Positions 37,169 to 45,732 of a DNA stretch of 64,000 nucleotides are shown here, piece after piece. The translations under genes were made by a program, and so were the position numbers. The notes beneath the pieces are model-generated. The model ran no database searches. It was not told where the DNA came from and worked only from the letters and a program-made list of their open reading frames with translations. Location of the stretch: contig NZ_AZNZ01000003.1 of NCBI RefSeq assembly GCF_000510725.1, positions 124,001 to 188,000 of the forward strand, given 5' to 3'. Positions within the stretch are counted from its first letter, which is position 1. The number at the start of each line of letters is the position of its first letter. Source of the stretch: Pseudoxanthomonas sp. J31. GTDB taxonomy: Bacteria; Pseudomonadota; Gammaproteobacteria; Xanthomonadales; Xanthomonadaceae.

Positions 37169-38911
37169 TCAACGCGCCTCCGGCGCCCGGCGGCGCTCGA
37201 GCTCGCGCCCCAGCCGCTCGGCATCGGCCAGCGCCGTGTCTTCTTCGGGGCGGCTGCCGTCCTCGGCCTCGCGCAAGGGGCGGAAGGCGGTCAGGTACTC
37301 GGTGCGGCCGGTGTTGGGGTCGGGGCGCGGCAGGCTCATCTTGCGGATCAGGCCCATCGCAGCCAGTTGCTCGAGGGCGCGCCGCACCTGCTCGCGCCCG
37401 GCCGCGAATCCCTCCTGGCGCCAGGCGGTTTGCGGGCTGGTGCAGAACTCCTCGAACGCCGCCGGGTCGTCAGTCAGCACCGCACCGCGCCACTCGACGC
37501 GCAGCGTGTTCCACACCGCATGCTGGAAGCTGGAAAGCTGCTCGATCAAGGCCTGCCGGCGCGGACGGGCCAGGTCGGTGCGGCGCTCGGCGGGAGCGTG
37601 TTCGGTGATGCGCACCATCACCTGGGGCGTAGGCGCGCCGAGCCGCGCATCGCGCTCGCGGGCGGCCTCGGCCAGGGCCTGCGCGTGCTGCTCGCGCCAG
37701 GCGGCGGTGAGACGGCCGGAGAGGGCTTCGGTGATCAGGGCCGGCTGCAGCGTTTGCATGCGGGCACCGGACACGCTGATCTGCCCACGTTGCCGCTCCA
37801 CCTCGCGGACGAAGGCGGCAAACAGGCTCTGCTCCTCGACGGGCGGCAGCGGGATGCTGATGCGCGCCAAGTCGGTGGGACTGACGTTGGCCATGCTGAC
37901 GGCCTGCTTGGCCGCATTGAACAGACGGTACTTGCCGTAGGGGCTGTTCAGGGTGGCCCAGAGGTACTCGGGCAACAGCGTGGGCTTCAGCCGCAGCCGC
38001 ACCAGATACGACGCGAAGCTGTATCGCCCGGGCTCGCCGCGCCAGATTGCGCATTTGCCGACGAGCTCGCGCGAGTTGGTGCGGTTGAACAGCAAGTCCC
38101 CGTCTTGCAGCGTGGTGGCCGCCGCGTCTTGAGACGACAGATCGGCGTACTTGAGGTCTGACAGATCGAGCCAACCGCTCGATGTGATGCTGTTCATGCG
38201 CAGCACGGCGTGACTGCCGGCTTCTGCCATGGCCTCTGAGACCCCGTATTGCGTGCTCTCGACATGCTCGCCGATGCGCGTGGCGTTCAGCAGGCCTTGG
38301 CGAGTGAAGTAGCGGCCGAACTGCGCGCGATACTGGGCCTGAATGACCTCATCAAAGCCCTGCAGGACACGCTGCTTGGCTTGCCGAAGCGCGGCGGCTG
38401 CGTGCAGCACCTCGACGATGCGCTGCTGTTCGGGCAGGGGCGGCAGCGGCAGCCGCACTCTCTTGAAGAAGCCTGGAGGCACCCGTTGCAAACCACCAGT
38501 ACCGACGAAGGCCGAAGCAGCCTGAAGCCGGAACCACGGTTGGCGTACAAAATAAAAGACGTACTCCGGGGTGAGTAGCTCAGGATTCGGCCTCAGGACA
38601 TGAAATTCAGTCGAACCAAAACCAATCCCACTCCTGAGACCTTCTGCAATGGCGACCTTGCCGTTCTCCATGCAAGGGGTGACCTTCGCAAACAACACAT
38701 CGCCAGTGCGAAACGGTGTGTACCCCTTTTTGACCTCCGAAAACGGCCTCTCCTCAGGATAGGCAATGACACCACGGTTCTCATCAACTGCTGACATCGG
38801 CACGAACGAGACTAGCGCGTCATCGGATGGCCATTCATTCCGAGTGAGAGAGGGATTGAGTTGGCACACATCGAGTATCGAAACCTCCCGCCACCCTTGC
38901 GGCCACTTCAT
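37169..38911 (-). CDS. hsdS: Type I restriction specificity subunit HsdS with C-terminal extension
   Basis: The 580-residue protein has two target-recognition domains with the usual central and distal conserved regions: LPLPPLPEQQRIVEVL ends TRD1 (near 170-185) and ISIPLPPVEEQSLFAAF ends TRD2 (near 350-370). TRD1 spans about residues 8-165 and TRD2 about 205-345. Ordinary HsdS proteins end soon after the second helix, at about 400-450 residues. This one continues for about 170 residues with a region that looks like a winged helix (AFEEFCTSPQTAW...VRRALEQLAAMGLIRK) and an acidic, arginine-rich tail. It overlaps hsdM by ATGA. The extension may contact the next gene's ATPase; that is inferred. 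Confidence 0.9.
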   Translation of the reverse strand: MKWPQGWREVSILDVCQLNPSLTRNEWPSDDALVSFVPMSAVDENRGVIAYPEERPFSEVKKGYTPFRTGDVLFAKVTPCMENGKVAIAEGLRSGIGFGSTEFHVLRPNPELLTPEYVFYFVRQPWFRLQAASAFVGTGGLQRVPPGFFKRVRLPLPPLPEQQRIVEVLHAAAALRQAKQRVLQGFDEVIQAQYRAQFGRYFTRQGLLNATRIGEHVESTQYGVSEAMAEAGSHAVLRMNSITSSGWLDLSDLKYADLSSQDAAATTLQDGDLLFNRTNSRELVGKCAIWRGEPGRYSFASYLVRLRLKPTLLPEYLWATLNSPYGKYRLFNAAKQAVSMANVSPTDLARISIPLPPVEEQSLFAAFVREVERQRGQISVSGARMQTLQPALITEALSGRLTAAWREQHAQALAEAARERDARLGAPTPQVMVRITEHAPAERRTDLARPRRQALIEQLSSFQHAVWNTLRVEWRGAVLTDDPAAFEEFCTSPQTAWRQEGFAAGREQVRRALEQLAAMGLIRKMSLPRPDPNTGRTEYLTAFRPLREAEDGSRPEEDTALADAERLGRELERRRAPEAR

Positions 38912-41334
38912 GCCCGGCCCTCCACCATCGCCTGCAGGCGGTCCAGTCCGTCGAGGATGCCGCGCTCGAGCTGGCGCAGCTCGTCGATCAGCGCGGTGAC
39001 CGACACCTCGCTGTCCATGGCCGCGAAGTCGAAGGGCTTGTACTGGCCGGCCGAGAGGTTCCAGTCGCGCGCTTCGATGCAGTCGGGATCGAGCAGCGCG
39101 GCGTTGAGCGTGTCGCCGTCGTAGAGGTTGGGCAGCTTCTCGGCCACGTATTCGGGCCGCACCCGCCCGGTGGCGTCGTGCGAGCCTTGCAGCGCGCCGT
39201 CGGCCGAGCGCCATTCGGGGTCGGGCGCCCAGGCGCGCAGCGGCACGGCCCAGCATTTGCGCGCGCCGGCCGGGCGGGTTTGGTCGATGGCGGGGCTGCG
39301 CAGCCACAGGTCATAGCCGTCCACCTTGGCAACTTCACGGGCCAGGGGCCGCAGCGCATCGACGAGATCGACCACGGGCTCGCCTTGCGGCTCGTCGGGT
39401 ACCTGGTCGCGCGCGGCTACGGTGAGCTGCTTCCACAGCGCCAGCGCCGGGCCTTCGTCTTCAAAGCAGCACTGCAGTTCGCGCGCGGCGCGGTTCCATT
39501 CGGTGGCGGCGGTTTTCGGGTCGGCGTGGGCGAAGTGGCGGCTGGCCAGCTCCCCCAGGCGAGGGGCAACACATTCGCGCACGCGGGCCTCGGCCTCTTG
39601 AGGGTCGATGGTCTCCTCCCCTTCGCGCAGCAGCTCGGGGAAGAGCTCATGGATGGCCCAGGTCTTGCCGTCGAAGGCGGGCGCGGCCTCGGGGTCGTCG
39701 GCAAAGGCAAAGCCGGCCGGGGTGAGCTGGCCGCTGGCATCGCGCAGGCTGGCTTGGCGCCAGCGTTCGCGCCAGTAGCGCGGCTGGTGGTAGGTGGCCT
39801 CGCCCTCGGTGGCGGCACGGCCCTCCTGCAGCCAGCGGCGGAACTGGACAAGGGCGTCCCACAGGTCATTGTCCTGCCCCGGACGCGGAGTGCGCTTGGC
39901 GTCTAGGCTGAAGCCGTCGGCGGTCACCTCGTAGAACCAGACATGTTCGGTACGTGGGTCATTCTTCTCGAAGCCAGTTTTGCCAGCGCGCGGGGTTTCC
40001 TTGCGGAAGACGAGGATGGACGTCTTGACGCCGGTGTAGGGCTGGAATACGCCGCCGGGCAGTGAAATGACGGCCTCCACCCAATGCTCGGTGAGCAACT
40101 CGCGGCGCAGCTTGACGTGGGCGTCGGTGTTGCCGAACAGCACGCCCTCGGGAACGATGACGGCGCAGCGCCCGCCCACCTGCAACAGGTCCAGCATCAG
40201 CCAGACGAAGAGCAGCTCGCTCTTGTTGGTGAGCACCTCTTCCTTTTTCTTGCCCTTGGTACCGGCGCGGGGGAAGAGCAGGCTGTCGCGCTCCAGATCG
40301 GCGGTGTCCACGGTGCCGGTGAAGGGCGGGTTGGCCAGCACGTAGCGGTAGCTTTCGCTGGCCAGCAGCGGCGCCAGTTCGGGCTTGCCTTCGCGCTTGG
40401 AGAGCGAATCGCCCTGCATCAGCCGGGGGTTGTGGATGTGGTGCAGCACCAGGTTCATCCAGCCGATGCGGGCCATGGTGCGGTCGTTGTCGATGCCGAC
40501 GAAGCAGGTGCCGTCTTCGATGAGCGCGCGCTCCTGCTCGGTGGCCTGCACCAGGTCGAGCCGGTGCGGGGCGCCGTCCCATTCGAGGCGCAGGTTCTCG
40601 GGCGTGGAGCCCTGGCGGCGCAGGTATTGCTGGGCGCTGAACAGGAAGCCGCCGGTGCCGGCGGCCGGGTCGATGAGCCGCTCGCCGGGCCGGGGATCGA
40701 GCAGCTCGACCATGAAGCGAATCAGGTGCCGGGGAGTGCGGAACTGGCCGTTCTTGCCGGCGGTGGCCACTTCGGAGAGCAGGTACTCGAAGGTGTCGCC
40801 CATTAGGTCCTGCGCGGCGCTGCCGTCGCCCGCCTGGGCGAACAGCTTGTCGATGAGGTCGATGGCGTCGTGCAGCACCTGACCCTTGTTCGGGTCGAGC
40901 TGGAAGTAAGCATCGGCCATGCGGCCGTTGAGGCCGGCGAGTTCGGTGTCCTCCTCATGGTCGGAAAGACGCCGGTCGAGTGTGCGCAGCCAGGGAAAGA
41001 CGGTTTCGATCAGGTGCTTAGTGTCGGTGCTTTGCTGGCGGATGTAGCTCCAGCGGCAGGTTTCCCCAGGTGCAGGTTTTTCGCCTGGATCGGGTTTTCC
41101 ACTGGCGATGGCTCGATCACGTTCTTCCCTTTCTCGCTCGAGTTCCTCAGGGAGTTTTTTGGCGTATACGGAGTCCTTACCGGCGTGAACGCGATCCCGG
41201 TCCAGGTCTTCCAGTCGTTTGAGAAAGAGCAGGTAGGTGATCTGTTCTACGGCCACCAGTGGATTGGTGAGGCCGGCGGACCAGAAGCGGTCCCACAGCT
41301 TGTCAACATTCTTGCGCAAATGGGGGGTGAGCAT
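38908..41334 (-). CDS. hsdM: Type I restriction-modification N6-adenine methylase HsdM
   Basis: The 808-residue protein has the HsdM N-terminal helical domain (residues 1-150, KLWDRFWSAGLTNPLVAVEQITYLLFLKRLEDLD) and an N6-adenine methylase domain with the SAM motif DPAAGTGGF from residue 222 and the catalytic NPPF at 335-338. It is longer than a typical HsdM of 500-550 residues because of a C-terminal domain from about residue 500 with several acidic and tryptophan-rich blocks (for example DWNLSAGQYKPFDF near 755), found in the long HsdM subgroup. It methylates host DNA in complex with HsdS. It lies 19 bases after hsdR and overlaps hsdS. Confidence 0.93.
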   Translation of the reverse strand: MLTPHLRKNVDKLWDRFWSAGLTNPLVAVEQITYLLFLKRLEDLDRDRVHAGKDSVYAKKLPEELEREREERDRAIASGKPDPGEKPAPGETCRWSYIRQQSTDTKHLIETVFPWLRTLDRRLSDHEEDTELAGLNGRMADAYFQLDPNKGQVLHDAIDLIDKLFAQAGDGSAAQDLMGDTFEYLLSEVATAGKNGQFRTPRHLIRFMVELLDPRPGERLIDPAAGTGGFLFSAQQYLRRQGSTPENLRLEWDGAPHRLDLVQATEQERALIEDGTCFVGIDNDRTMARIGWMNLVLHHIHNPRLMQGDSLSKREGKPELAPLLASESYRYVLANPPFTGTVDTADLERDSLLFPRAGTKGKKKEEVLTNKSELLFVWLMLDLLQVGGRCAVIVPEGVLFGNTDAHVKLRRELLTEHWVEAVISLPGGVFQPYTGVKTSILVFRKETPRAGKTGFEKNDPRTEHVWFYEVTADGFSLDAKRTPRPGQDNDLWDALVQFRRWLQEGRAATEGEATYHQPRYWRERWRQASLRDASGQLTPAGFAFADDPEAAPAFDGKTWAIHELFPELLREGEETIDPQEAEARVRECVAPRLGELASRHFAHADPKTAATEWNRAARELQCCFEDEGPALALWKQLTVAARDQVPDEPQGEPVVDLVDALRPLAREVAKVDGYDLWLRSPAIDQTRPAGARKCWAVPLRAWAPDPEWRSADGALQGSHDATGRVRPEYVAEKLPNLYDGDTLNAALLDPDCIEARDWNLSAGQYKPFDFAAMDSEVSVTALIDELRQLERGILDGLDRLQAMVEGRA

Positions 41335-41353
41335 GAGGTGTCCTCGTAGGTAT

Positions 41354-44119
41354 TCAGGCGGCGTGCTCGTCGATCTTTTCGGTCAAGGCGAGCAGTTCGT
41401 CGATGTCTTGCGGCGCAAACAGCGCCTCGACCTTGCCAACATGGGCCAGTGGTGGTTGTGACAGCGCCGCACGGCTGATGCGGCCATGGCGCAGCACCGC
41501 AGCTTTCACGGCGCGCAAGAAGGCGAGCTGGTTGGCACGCAGGCGCGGATGGGCGGCGATGAAGGCGTCGAAGGCCTGCTGTACACGCGCTTCACGGTCG
41601 GGCAGACGGGCGTCTTGCCGTAGGATGTGGCGCAGCAGCTCCAGCAACGAGGCCTGTGGGGCGTCGAAGGCTTGTCGCAGCGTGTCGGCGGTGACAAACA
41701 GGTCGGCCTGATTGATCGTGGCCGCCACAGCATCGAGTTCGGCGTCGCTGACCGACTCGCCGCGTTTCAGCTTGGCCAGCACCGGGTGGTCGTCTGCGAG
41801 ACGGCGCACCCAGGCCTCGACTTGTTCACGGTAGCTTTCGGCAAAGGCACCTTCGCCGGTGGGGCCGTAGATGATCCAGTGACGCTGGGTGATGCGGTCG
41901 GGCAGGTTGATCTCGATGGGCTGGTTGCTTTCGCGCACCTTAAACCGCATCAGCGGCGCGAAGCGCTCTTGCAGGTCGTCCAGGCGGGGGAGGTCCAGGT
42001 GTTGCCAGAAGCCAGGAGAAAGGGCGAAGGCCAGGGCGTCGCGCTGGGCCCGTATCTCCGGGATGGATTCGGGCAGTCGGCGCAGGGCGTCCTGAATGCT
42101 AGCCTGGAGCCGCTCTGCTTGCTCGGCATCGCCCCGCAAGAGCGCCAGTGCGGCGCGCTCACACCATGAACGCCACTGCAGTTCATCCAGACTCTGGCCG
42201 GGCACCAGGCGCAGCAAGGGCGCCAGGGTGTGTGACAGGCGTTCGACGGTGGGCTCGCTGGGGGCTGGCCAGGCCTGGGCAAGTTGATCCAGCACATCCC
42301 CATGCGGCCGCACGTCGATGCTTTGGCGCGGCAAAGCAGCCAGCATGGCCTGCAGGCGGCGCACGGTGGTGTCAGTCTGACGAGCTTGCGCTACTTCGAG
42401 TTGCCAGCGGGTGAGTCGGTCGCGGAACAGGCGTACCGGTAACGGTTCGCTGGGCCGATCGATCTCTCCTTCAGGATTGAGCTGAAAGTAGGCGAAGTTC
42501 TTCCAGTGATCGAGGATCAGAAAATCGCGCTTGGTTTCGCCGGTTCTCAGGTCTGTATGAAGCCGCGTGCCGCGGCCGATCATCTGCCAGAACTTGACCC
42601 GGGAGAACACGGGTTTGGCAAACACCAGGTTCTGGATGGCAGGGACATCGACGCCAGTGTCGAGCATGTCCACCGAAATGGCCACGCGAGGCATGGACTT
42701 GAACTTGAAGTCGTCGAGTAAAGTGTCGGCACGCTCCATGTGGCTGTCGATGATTTCCGCCAATCCCTGCCGTTGCAGCTCGGGGTACAGACGATTGAAG
42801 CTCTCGTACAGCCGCTTGGCGTGCGCATGGCTGACGGCGAAAACGATAGTCTTATGTGGAAGACCTTGGGCGTCCTTGCGGCAACGCGTCATGAACTCGC
42901 GCACGATGGCATCGTTGGTGCCTTGGTTTACAACGGACCTCTCGAGGTCGGTACCTTCGAAATCCAGTTCCTCGAGATCGACGCCCTGGTCACGTGCCAT
43001 TTGCTGCAGCGGCTCGGGCAGGCTGTCGCCCTGAATGCCCTGGATTTGGAACTGAGTCTGGGCATCGAGCACGCGGTAGTTGACGAGATTGCCATCGGCC
43101 ACCGCCTGCTCGTAGCTGTACAGGTAGGTCGGCACGCCATCGTCGCAGCTGAATAGCTGGAATGTGTCGTGGTCGATGTAGTCGGTCGGGGTCGCCGTCA
43201 GGCCCAACACCAAGGCGTCGAAGTGATCGAGCGGTACCTTGTAGCGCTGATAGATGGAGCGGTGGCTTTCGTCGGCAATGATCAGGTCGTAATGCCCGAC
43301 CGACAACCGTTCATACACCTGCATCATGCTGGGGTAGGTGGCGAAGTGAATGCGAGCAGACGGGGTCTCGCCGTTCTCGATCCGGGCCAAACTCTCGTTC
43401 GGCAGATGATTCTTGAATTCGGTCATGGCCTGGCGCACCAGCTCGCGCCGGTCGGCCAGGAACAGCACGCGCTGCACTCGCTTGGCACGCAGCAGGAGAT
43501 CGACCAGGGCAATCGTGGTGCGGGTTTTGCCGGTGCCCGTGGCCATCACCAACAGGAAGCGGCGCTTGGCAGCTTGGATGCCCTCAGCCACGCGGCGAAT
43601 CGCCTCGACTTGGTAGTCGCGCCCGGCGATTCGCGAATCGATGGTCACACCATCAAGCGGCTGCGCATACCGCCGCTGGTGAAGCAACCTTTCGAGGTCT
43701 TCGGGTGAGTGGAAGTCGGCCACTCTGCGCGGCGGATAGCGATCGCGATCCCAGAATTGGATGTCGCGGCCGTTGGTCAGGTAAATGAATGGATCCGTGC
43801 CCGTCTTGGCTCGAATGGCATCCGCATATTCCGCAGCTTGGTGTTTCCCGGCCAACTCATCACGCGCGCTGCGCTTGGCCTCGACAACGGCAATAGGATT
43901 GCGAGAGACATCCAGCAGCACGTAGTCGGCGAATCTGACGTCTCCGTATTCAGGTGTGGGTTCTGCAGTGCGAAGCAGCACTTCTTCCAGAAGGTTGCGG
44001 CGGGGAGCTGACCAGCCTGCGCGAGCCAAGTCGACATCAATGCGGCGTGCGCGGGTTTCCGTCTCTGTCTGCGGCACGTCCCGGCCATTTTGAGAGGTGC
44101 CTTTATTGAGAGGGATCAT
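41354..44119 (-). CDS. hsdR: Type I restriction endonuclease HsdR
   Basis: The 921-residue protein has an N-terminal PD-(D/E)xK nuclease domain (E80-x-K82 in VVEAKRSARDE, with Asp in VLLDVSRNP), a superfamily 2 helicase core (Walker A ATGTGKT with Lys198, DESH box, TATPTD, and QMIGRGTRLHTD), and a C-terminal helical region that binds HsdM. It translocates DNA and cuts at a distance when unmethylated sites are bound. It overlaps the regulator gene by 17 bases. Its codons and base composition are visibly richer in A/T than the neighbouring housekeeping genes, a sign of horizontal transfer. Confidence 0.94.
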   Translation of the reverse strand: MIPLNKGTSQNGRDVPQTETETRARRIDVDLARAGWSAPRRNLLEEVLLRTAEPTPEYGDVRFADYVLLDVSRNPIAVVEAKRSARDELAGKHQAAEYADAIRAKTGTDPFIYLTNGRDIQFWDRDRYPPRRVADFHSPEDLERLLHQRRYAQPLDGVTIDSRIAGRDYQVEAIRRVAEGIQAAKRRFLLVMATGTGKTRTTIALVDLLLRAKRVQRVLFLADRRELVRQAMTEFKNHLPNESLARIENGETPSARIHFATYPSMMQVYERLSVGHYDLIIADESHRSIYQRYKVPLDHFDALVLGLTATPTDYIDHDTFQLFSCDDGVPTYLYSYEQAVADGNLVNYRVLDAQTQFQIQGIQGDSLPEPLQQMARDQGVDLEELDFEGTDLERSVVNQGTNDAIVREFMTRCRKDAQGLPHKTIVFAVSHAHAKRLYESFNRLYPELQRQGLAEIIDSHMERADTLLDDFKFKSMPRVAISVDMLDTGVDVPAIQNLVFAKPVFSRVKFWQMIGRGTRLHTDLRTGETKRDFLILDHWKNFAYFQLNPEGEIDRPSEPLPVRLFRDRLTRWQLEVAQARQTDTTVRRLQAMLAALPRQSIDVRPHGDVLDQLAQAWPAPSEPTVERLSHTLAPLLRLVPGQSLDELQWRSWCERAALALLRGDAEQAERLQASIQDALRRLPESIPEIRAQRDALAFALSPGFWQHLDLPRLDDLQERFAPLMRFKVRESNQPIEINLPDRITQRHWIIYGPTGEGAFAESYREQVEAWVRRLADDHPVLAKLKRGESVSDAELDAVAATINQADLFVTADTLRQAFDAPQASLLELLRHILRQDARLPDREARVQQAFDAFIAAHPRLRANQLAFLRAVKAAVLRHGRISRAALSQPPLAHVGKVEALFAPQDIDELLALTEKIDEHAA

Positions 44120-44954
44120 CCGCAGCCTCCCGGTTTAGAAGCACGATCTGCTGGTCCGCGGGCTTCCTGGTTGTGGCGTCGGCATCCAGCCCGAGGCGCT
44201 TGAGCGCGTAGTAAAGGAGGGCCTTGCGGACGCGGACGCTAACCTTGCCGTCGCGCATGCCGTAGTCGAGTGCTACCACCTTCTTCTGTGTGTCAGATAG
44301 GTCGGGATGTGGGCCGATTTCCAGCGTCACAAGGGTGTGCCAGTCGGCATCCTGGCTGTGATCGATATCGCTGGGGCGGCTGTCCCGGATGCCGAGGATG
44401 CGCGCCAGCAGGAAGTCCTTGAAACAGTCATCGGTGAAGCAGTACGCCCGGGCATGCCAGCGGAAGCCGTCGAAGGCAATGGCATGCGGTGCGATCCAGC
44501 GCCAGCGCGGGGTAGGGCTGGAAAGCGACTGGTATTCGATTTCGATGGCCCGTCTGCTGTGAATGGCCTGGAGCACGGTGCGCAGGTGGCCGGCGTCGAT
44601 GCCCCGAGCGGGGCTGCGCACCGTATCGAAGTCCGGCATCTGGCCGATCCAGGTTTGGTCCTGGCTGACGATGCCGTTGGAGATCGACCGCAGCTGGGAC
44701 AGGTAGCTGGCCGGGTCCGGTCTCAGGAACAGGGGCTCGAAGCGGTCGCCGCGGACATAGGCGCGGGCGCTCTTGTCGTAGAGCATGTTGTCCGGGGCCA
44801 TGCCGAGGTAGCGGTTCAGGTCGGCGGATGCCTGGTTGACCGAGATCCCGAAGGCGTCCACCAGGTCGCTACGGTTGACATGCCCCTCCCAGAACAGCCG
44901 GAACTCGATGAACTCAAGTCGTCGTTCGATTCCCCATCGAACGGTGCTTTGCAC
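44103..44954 (-). CDS. WYL-domain transcription regulator, BrxR/CapW-like
   Basis: The 283-residue protein opens with a winged helix (residues about 10-60, RLEFIEFRLFWEGHVNRSDLV then FGISVNQASADLNRYL), continues with a WYL ligand domain (about 130-205, AIEIEYQSLSSPTPRWRWIAPHA) and ends with a WCX domain. The N-terminal block and MAPDNMLYDKSARAYV are close to the pattern of BrxR and CapW repressors that guard BREX, CBASS and related islands. The start chosen is a GTG at 44954, just before the conserved block; the frame stays open farther upstream but that stretch is not protein-like. The gene heads the operon with hsdRMS and the ATPase/HNH pair. It probably represses the operon until phage attack; that is inference. 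Confidence 0.8.
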   Translation of the reverse strand: MQSTVRWGIERRLEFIEFRLFWEGHVNRSDLVDAFGISVNQASADLNRYLGMAPDNMLYDKSARAYVRGDRFEPLFLRPDPASYLSQLRSISNGIVSQDQTWIGQMPDFDTVRSPARGIDAGHLRTVLQAIHSRRAIEIEYQSLSSPTPRWRWIAPHAIAFDGFRWHARAYCFTDDCFKDFLLARILGIRDSRPSDIDHSQDADWHTLVTLEIGPHPDLSDTQKKVVALDYGMRDGKVSVRVRKALLYYALKRLGLDADATTRKPADQQIVLLNREAADDPSQ

Positions 44955-44989
44955 GGCTCCCAACTCGCCCCCAGTCCACCCGTACCAAA

Positions 44990-45008
44990 ACTGTATTCGA
45001 ATAGTTTC
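44990..45008. promoter_or_regulatory. Palindromic operator candidate before the island regulator
   Basis: TATTCGAATA (44994-45003) is a perfect 10-base palindrome. It is extended by AAAC on the left and GTTT on the right (with two extra bases on the left side). It lies about 40 bases upstream of the regulator's GTG on the minus strand, the expected place for an autorepressor operator. Confidence 0.4.
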
Positions 45009-45312
45009 TGGGTGGTTTGTAAAGGGAGGCCGTACACGAGGCGCCGGGCTGGCGACGAGCAACCCATTGATTTCTATAGGTCGGCGTCCTGATCCAGTGG
45101 GGGCCCATTGCCGTGGTGGCATGCAGTCCCCTCAGTCCCGGGGCTGCCGTTGGCCACCGCGCATGCTGCGGTGCGATCATATGCGTCGGACCAGTTGCCT
45201 TCGGACAAGCCGGAGGGGCCGGGGATCGCCGATGGTGGTCGCTCGCGAGCCTGGTCCGGGGCCGCTGGAGGATGCTTGCGGGCAGGCTGGAAGTGGCCGT
45301 GGTGGTGGCTGG

Positions 45313-45339
45313 GACGTGCCGCCGCGCGGCGGGCGTTTT
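45313..45339 (+). terminator. Terminator-like hairpin before 45367
   Basis: CCGCC-GCGC-GGCGG (45319-45332) forms a 5-bp GC stem with a 4-base loop, extended by an imperfect ACG/CGT pair, followed by four T residues. It could stop read-through into the small gene at 45367. It is visible directly, but it is short. Confidence 0.4.
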
Positions 45340-45366
45340 CCGTATCCGCATAAGAGGTTGCACGCC

Positions 45367-45537
45367 ATGTCGGCAGACTGGTTCCCCGTGGTCTTCATCG
45401 TGTTCAAGGTCGTGGTGCTGGGCGTCGCGATGTTCTTCGCGATCAAGTGGCACCACGACAAGGACAAGATGGAAAAGGAAAAGGCGGCCCGCGAGGCTCG
45501 CGAAGCCGCCGCGCGGCAGCCCAGGGCCCCGGAGTAG
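45367..45537 (+). CDS. Small single-pass membrane protein
   Basis: The 56-residue protein starts MSADWFPVVFIVFKVVVLG, has one membrane helix (about residues 5-26) and then a highly charged Lys/Glu/Arg helical tail (DKDKMEKEKAAREAREAA) that may form a short coiled coil in the cytoplasm. A good SD (AAGAGG) lies 9 bases before the ATG. It has no recognised function; similar small proteins occur in Xanthomonadaceae. It sits at the host side of the defence-island boundary and is not in its operon. Confidence 0.7.
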   Translation: MSADWFPVVFIVFKVVVLGVAMFFAIKWHHDKDKMEKEKAAREAREAAARQPRAPE

Positions 45538-45732
45538 GCCGGCCCCGTCCGCGGTCGGCCGGGCAGGCCGGGAGCGGACAACGGCTGGTGTCGCGGGTTT
45601 GCTAGACTTCCCGCCATTGCACGGCAGGGACGCCCTTGCAGTACCTGGTCGGACCTTCCGGTAACGATCGACGGGAGGCGGCGCCGCCACGCTGGTGTCG
45701 CCGTAAAGGGGTACTGCAGGGGAGGGGAAGGG

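Larger units (their letters stand above)
44955..45366. other. Intergenic region at the island boundary
   Basis: No gene is supported in this 412-base stretch. On the minus strand it holds the upstream region of the island regulator: a TTTACA -35-like hexamer at 45018-45023 and the palindrome TATTCGAATA at 44994-45003. Near 45091 lies a degenerate copy of the guaA 3' end. At 45319-45332 a CCGCC-GCGC-GGCGG hairpin precedes GCGTTTT. The AAGAGG ribosome-binding site of the next gene lies just before 45366. The rest is unremarkable GC-rich sequence. Confidence 0.6.

Noticed and set aside
44955-45122. Extending the WYL regulator to the ATG at 45122
   Set aside because: The extra 56 residues are not like the family N-terminus and would run over the palindrome and promoter-like elements; the GTG at 44954 fits the conserved start.
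34127-45366. An integrase or tRNA gene at the defence-island edges
   Set aside because: I looked on both strands next to guaA and near 45100 and found neither. The island may have lost its integrase.
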